Below, piece by piece: positions 23,907-27,111 of a DNA stretch of 27,111 nt. Source of the DNA: SZUA-430 sp036840015 (GTDB lineage: Bacteria > Pseudomonadota > Alphaproteobacteria > Micropepsales > Micropepsaceae); the NCBI GenBank assembly GCA_036840015.1, contig DAISVV010000014.1, positions 1 through 27,111 on the forward strand. Reading direction: 5' to 3'. Made by a program: the position numbers and the translations under genes. Numbering within the stretch: position 1 is the stretch's first letter; every line of letters starts with the position of its first letter. The notes beneath the pieces were generated by a model. The model was not told the origin of the DNA. It worked only from the letters and a program-made list of their open reading frames with translations, and searched no databases.

Positions 23907-24926
23907 TCAGGGCTTGCCTGTCGACTTGCAGCAGCGGAAGCCCAGGTGATAGTTCGCGTGGCTGTCCGCGCTCATCACGCGCGAACCATGCCAGTACGGC
24001 GCACGCCAGCGGCACCAATCCTCATGCGCGCGGATCTTGTCCCAGACGAACCAGCTGCCCTTCATCTCGGTGTAGCCCAGCGACGTACTCCCGCGGCTGG
24101 CCATCTCGCCCGGCGTCGTGGGAAGGTTCATGTGCTCCGCCGCATTCCCGTTGACGTCATAGACACCCAGCGAACTGCGGCAGCCCGGGAAGCTGCCAGA
24201 CGGAAATGTGTTCGAGCCGCAGTGGTCCCACGCGCCCCCATTGCAACCCGCATTCTTGCTGCTGCCCGTGCCGCAGACGCCCGACTGGTACACAGGCCCG
24301 TAACTCCAGGTCTTGCTGCCCGAATGACGCGCATTGTGCTGGGCGCGCATGCGCCGGAAAGCGCTTTCACCCGTTTCTGCTCCCTCGCTGCGGAACGCAT
24401 AGTCGGGCGGCGTCAGCTGCCCTGCGCAGGCGCCTTCCCATTCATGGGCATCGCACATGCGCTTGCCGAGCGCCGCACACACCTCTGCCGCTTCCCGTGC
24501 GCGCGTCCAGACGACCGGATAGGTGCAGGGAATATTGGGGAACTCGAATTGGTCAATGCAGACCTTGGCATCCTCCGGCTGCTCCGTTGCCGGATCATAG
24601 AGCGGTGCCATGAATTTCGAGCCGCAGATCTTCTCGAAGCGCGGATTGTTGTAGCTGACGCCCTCGCGCTCGAGCCGCGCGCGGCACTGCTCGGTGGAAA
24701 GGGGACGCCTGGTGATCGCCGGATTGCCCTGCCCCATGCGGCCCGACGCCTGGAAGATCGCGCGGATGCGCGCCATCTGCTCAGGCGTGTAGCCGAATGT
24801 CGAAGCCATCTGCTGGAACAGCGCCTCGTTCTGCGCCTGCAGCCCGACACCCGACGCCGCCGCAACGGACACAAGCAGGCCCATCACCAGCGAGAGAACC
24901 CCGAGCGTTGCAATGCCAAGGTTCAC
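23907..24926 (-). CDS. Exported FGE-sulfatase-domain (SUMF1-like) protein
   Basis: A 339-residue protein with an N-terminal signal or anchor (LGIATLGVLSLVMGLLVSVA), then a formylglycine-generating-enzyme-type domain: ALGKRMCDAHEWEGAC, SLGVYDVNGNAAEHMN and YHLGFRCC at the C-terminus. It has many Cys, suiting an oxidising compartment. The catalytic pair of true FGE lies in GGSYxCxxxxC-type sequence; here that region is KGSWFVW ... HEDWCRWRAP, so only the second Cys (C305) is kept. It is thus probably not a sulfatase-activating enzyme but a relative, possibly ligand-binding. The GTG start at 24926 overlaps the upstream stop (GTGA), with AGGAAGG about 11 bases before, so it is cotranslated with the glycosidase-like gene. 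Confidence 0.75.
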   Translation of the reverse strand: MNLGIATLGVLSLVMGLLVSVAAASGVGLQAQNEALFQQMASTFGYTPEQMARIRAIFQASGRMGQGNPAITRRPLSTEQCRARLEREGVSYNNPRFEKICGSKFMAPLYDPATEQPEDAKVCIDQFEFPNIPCTYPVVWTRAREAAEVCAALGKRMCDAHEWEGACAGQLTPPDYAFRSEGAETGESAFRRMRAQHNARHSGSKTWSYGPVYQSGVCGTGSSKNAGCNGGAWDHCGSNTFPSGSFPGCRSSLGVYDVNGNAAEHMNLPTTPGEMASRGSTSLGYTEMKGSWFVWDKIRAHEDWCRWRAPYWHGSRVMSADSHANYHLGFRCCKSTGKP

Positions 24927-26833
24927 GGCGCTGCGCCCTTCCTGACCATGTAGAAAAGATCCCTGTTGTCGGGATAGGAAATGAAGCGAGGCAGGAACCT
25001 GCCATTCACGTTGCGGTCGACGGTCGCCATGGCTCGCACCAGGTGGCGAACTTCCATCCTGTCCCCATTTCGCACATAGAGCGCCATGTAGGTGTGCTCG
25101 GGCGCATTCATGTCGAGGTTCAGGGCATGGCGGCATCCCTGCGCAAGGAACACCGCCGCCATGGCGGAAGGTGTCGCCGTCGAGAAATACCCATAGACAA
25201 GATACTTCTTCTTCCCCACAGCCAGCAGGCAGCCCCCGCCCCGCAATGTCCGCAGCTTCGCATCCGCCGAGCCCGACCAGTTGCCCGGTCCCCACCGGTT
25301 CACAAGCGCCGCGACCACAGGCTGCCCGTCGGCCCCAGCCTCGACAAGCGGCACGCCGTTCTGACGTGCATAGGCCATCCGCGACAGCAGCGCATCATCC
25401 TCACGCGTCCACGTCTTCATGTCGAACGTGCCGTCTTCGAGCGTGTAAAGCGTCGACAGGCCGGGCTGCAGCTTGCTGAGCACGGCCCCACCTTCGACAA
25501 AGCCATAGTGCGAACCGAAGTTCCGCGCCGAAAGCTCACCCCACTTGAAGCCGCCATGCTCGCGCTTGAAGCCTGCCGCGAACGTGGCAGCAAGCTCGCC
25601 CCGGGCCGTGGGCCCGGGCATGCCGGTCGTCACGAGGGGCGCTGGCGACCCGCTCCCGTCGGGCCCCGGCAAGGCATCGAGGCGCGACGAAGCCGGCACG
25701 CGCGAAGACCAGTTGAGCCTCGGATGATCCGTGCCCACCGCAAATCTCATCTCATGCACGTCGAGGTCGAACGCGACAAAATAGGCAAGCGCCGACGCCT
25801 CCACCTCGTCGAGCGGGTTGAGCCGGGCCTTGTTCCGCTCGAGGATCTCATCGGCAACGTCGCCCGGACGCATCACGCTTGCATGGACGCCCGGGCTGCC
25901 CGGCACATCGTACCAGCGACCAGGCAGCATGGCCCGGCCACCCGAGATGCCAAGCCCGAAATTCTCCGGCACCACCGCAACCCCGCGCGCCTGCGGACGG
26001 ACAAGCGCGTCCGGCAGGGGGGTGGTGCCTGCTTCACTGGCCGAAGCGGCCTTTTCGGTACGACCGTCTTCGCGGAACGCATCCTGATAGACCGAGTCAC
26101 GCACGAAGCCGACGATGTCGTCGCCCTTCCAGACCGTGTCACGCAGGAGGTCGGTCATCTTCTCGAGGTCGGTCGCATAGCCCTCGACCCTGTTGCGCAG
26201 GAACACCCGGCCGCCGCACAGCGGCGCATAGGGCATCTTGCTGGCACGGGCCGCCGCAAGCGCCGGCTGCGCGCCGCCCCAGAGGTCACAGCGCGTTTCG
26301 GTCCCGCCGGAAGAAACGACAAGCGCACCGCCGCCATCCGCGGACAGCTTGAAGAGCTGTGACCGGCGCAAAGGGTTCTCGAGATGATAATGATCCCGCG
26401 GCCGCCCAGAGCCCCAGTCAAACGCCAGCACATGCCAGGCATTCACGCGCGGATTGATGCTGGTCAGCGCCGCAAGGCCCGACCGGCCCGCGGCGTCGGA
26501 CACCGGGATCGTTTCCGAACGGCGGAACTGCTGCAGCTCAAGCGCCGTCTTCGGCCTCGCCGCCTCATACTGCTCGCGCAGCTCCGGATCGACAGGTGCA
26601 TCAGCCACCACAGGAGTATCCGCCGGCAGCTGCGGTGTCACCGGAACCTCGACAGGCTGAACCAATGGAACGACGGCAGGCCCGTTCACCACCGGCGCAA
26701 CGGCCACCGCAGGCGGCAGCGGATTGCGATGCGTGGCGACGGCCCCGTCCAGGTACGCAATGCATCCCAGTAACGTCACCAGCAGCAGCAACACGGCCAC
26801 GTCTGTCAGAATGCGATCCGGTCTCGCGTCCAT
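24923..26833 (-). CDS. Membrane-anchored protein with a phosphodiester-glycosidase (NAGPA)-like C-terminus
   Basis: A 636-residue protein. An N-terminal helix (DVAVLLLLVTLLGCIAYLDG) is followed by a Pro/Val-rich linker to about residue 80 and a large extracytoplasmic part. From about residue 480 the order of elements (HYGFVEGGAVLS, then KLRTLRGGGCLLAVGKKKYL, then FLAQGCRHALNLDMNAPEHT) resembles the NAGPA/phosphodiester glycosidase domain, whose usual ALNLDGGGSS is here ALNLDMNAP. The middle third is unrecognised. The start at 26833 is preferred over 26851 and 26875, because GAGGGGG lies just before it and it fits the predicted promoter. It is cotranslated with the FGE-like protein, which may act with it outside the cytoplasm. 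The function is inferred only weakly. Confidence 0.6.
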   Translation of the reverse strand: MDARPDRILTDVAVLLLLVTLLGCIAYLDGAVATHRNPLPPAVAVAPVVNGPAVVPLVQPVEVPVTPQLPADTPVVADAPVDPELREQYEAARPKTALELQQFRRSETIPVSDAAGRSGLAALTSINPRVNAWHVLAFDWGSGRPRDHYHLENPLRRSQLFKLSADGGGALVVSSGGTETRCDLWGGAQPALAAARASKMPYAPLCGGRVFLRNRVEGYATDLEKMTDLLRDTVWKGDDIVGFVRDSVYQDAFREDGRTEKAASASEAGTTPLPDALVRPQARGVAVVPENFGLGISGGRAMLPGRWYDVPGSPGVHASVMRPGDVADEILERNKARLNPLDEVEASALAYFVAFDLDVHEMRFAVGTDHPRLNWSSRVPASSRLDALPGPDGSGSPAPLVTTGMPGPTARGELAATFAAGFKREHGGFKWGELSARNFGSHYGFVEGGAVLSKLQPGLSTLYTLEDGTFDMKTWTREDDALLSRMAYARQNGVPLVEAGADGQPVVAALVNRWGPGNWSGSADAKLRTLRGGGCLLAVGKKKYLVYGYFSTATPSAMAAVFLAQGCRHALNLDMNAPEHTYMALYVRNGDRMEVRHLVRAMATVDRNVNGRFLPRFISYPDNRDLFYMVRKGAAP

Positions 26834-26863
26834 CCCCCTCGCCACCCCCATGGCGAAGCCCGA

Positions 26864-26891
26864 ATTCTTGCACAAAGGCTGTGCAAGGCAA
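26864..26891 (-). promoter_or_regulatory. Promoter with an inverted-repeat operator for the glycosidase-like/FGE-like operon
   Basis: On the minus strand TTGCCT (26886-26891) and AAGAAT (26864-26869) are 16 bases apart, each matching four of six consensus bases. The spacer is mostly filled by a perfect 8-bp inverted repeat, CTTGCACA-N5-TGTGCAAG (26867-26887), a typical arrangement for repressor binding. The start at 26833 lies about 30 bases downstream. Confidence 0.5.
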
Positions 26892-27001
26892 CATGGTTGA
26901 TTGGCGCAAGCCAGAGCCGGGCCGGCCGCAACCCGCCGATTATTCGCCAGAAAGGGGAAACCCGGCCGCGCCGGTCGCCCGAGCGGCGAGCAGGATCGCC
27001 C

Positions 27002-27111
27002 CTAGCCCCTCATGCGGCACATCATGAAGGCCGGGATCAGTTCGTCAGCCATGCGAATCTGCGCGTCGCCAAGCTTGCCATAGAGCTCGCGGATCACGCC
27101 GTGCATCGTCT
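27002..27111 (-). CDS. 3' end of an unidentified gene (partial)
   Basis: The last 35 codons before a TAG at 27002-27004 are open to the window edge and read GVIRELYGKLGDAQIRMADE, then LIPAFMMCRMRG. The helical, Arg/Glu-containing composition looks like coding sequence, but too little is present to name a family. About 110 bases separate it from the promoter of the next operon, with no convincing terminator between. Confidence 0.45.
   Translation of the reverse strand, partial: TMHGVIRELYGKLGDAQIRMADELIPAFMMCRMRG

Overview
The window is high-GC chromosomal DNA from an alphaproteobacterium, most likely of the Rhodospirillales or a related order. The call rests on gene order: ALA synthase hemA; nrdR-ribD-ribE-ribBA-ribH-nusB-thiL leading to an H+-pyrophosphatase; and bamE divergent from CBP3-DUF177-rpmF-plsX-fabH-ihfA-merR, followed by tRNA-Pro. 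All of these are reading-frame and motif calls made by eye; no database search was run.

Positions 1-4445 hold four poorly characterised genes: a multi-span membrane protein, a DUF1838-type lipoprotein, a Tat-exported flavin amine oxidase and a Tat-exported BNR/YCF48 beta-propeller. Positions 4594-9341 are a minus-strand block for phospholipid and fatty-acid initiation (plsX, fabH), ribosomal protein L32, the DUF177/YceD protein, the bc1-complex chaperone, IHF-alpha, a MerR regulator and tRNA-Pro(GGG). bamE lies divergently at 9441-9917. A bidirectional terminator separates it from hppA.

Positions 10081-18286 form a long, tightly packed minus-strand array: nrdR, the riboflavin genes, nusB, thiL, a 30-codon small ORF, a secreted FliL-like protein and the membrane pyrophosphatase hppA. 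Many neighbours overlap by ATGA. Two genes here have odd lesions at residues that are normally invariant. hppA ends at an in-frame TAG where the conserved C-terminal lysine belongs, yet 28 further homologous codons follow. nrdR has Gly in place of its fourth zinc-binding Cys. hemA and a small conserved ORF lie upstream, up to 19853.

Positions 20062-23902 carry a gtrA / ubiA-dprE1-dprE2 cluster, the set that makes and probably translocates polyprenyl-phospho-arabinose in mycobacteria (Rv3789, Rv3806c, Rv3790, Rv3791) and that occurs in Azorhizobium as noe genes. Here the UbiA protein carries a shortened N-terminal domain that looks like a dead HAD phosphatase, and the DprE1 homologue has Ala at the position of mycobacterial Cys387. 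No arabinosyltransferase is in the window. The right end (23907-26833) is a two-gene unit with a promoter that has an inverted repeat inside its spacer: a membrane-anchored protein with a phosphodiester-glycosidase-like C-terminus, followed by an exported FGE/sulfatase-modifying-factor-like protein. The edge cuts the 3' end of one more gene.

No gap longer than 300 bases lacks a gene. I saw no IS element, CRISPR array, prophage or rRNA. The intergenic stretches 12151-12372, 18287-18447 and 19854-20061 contain no feature I could support beyond likely promoters and leaders.
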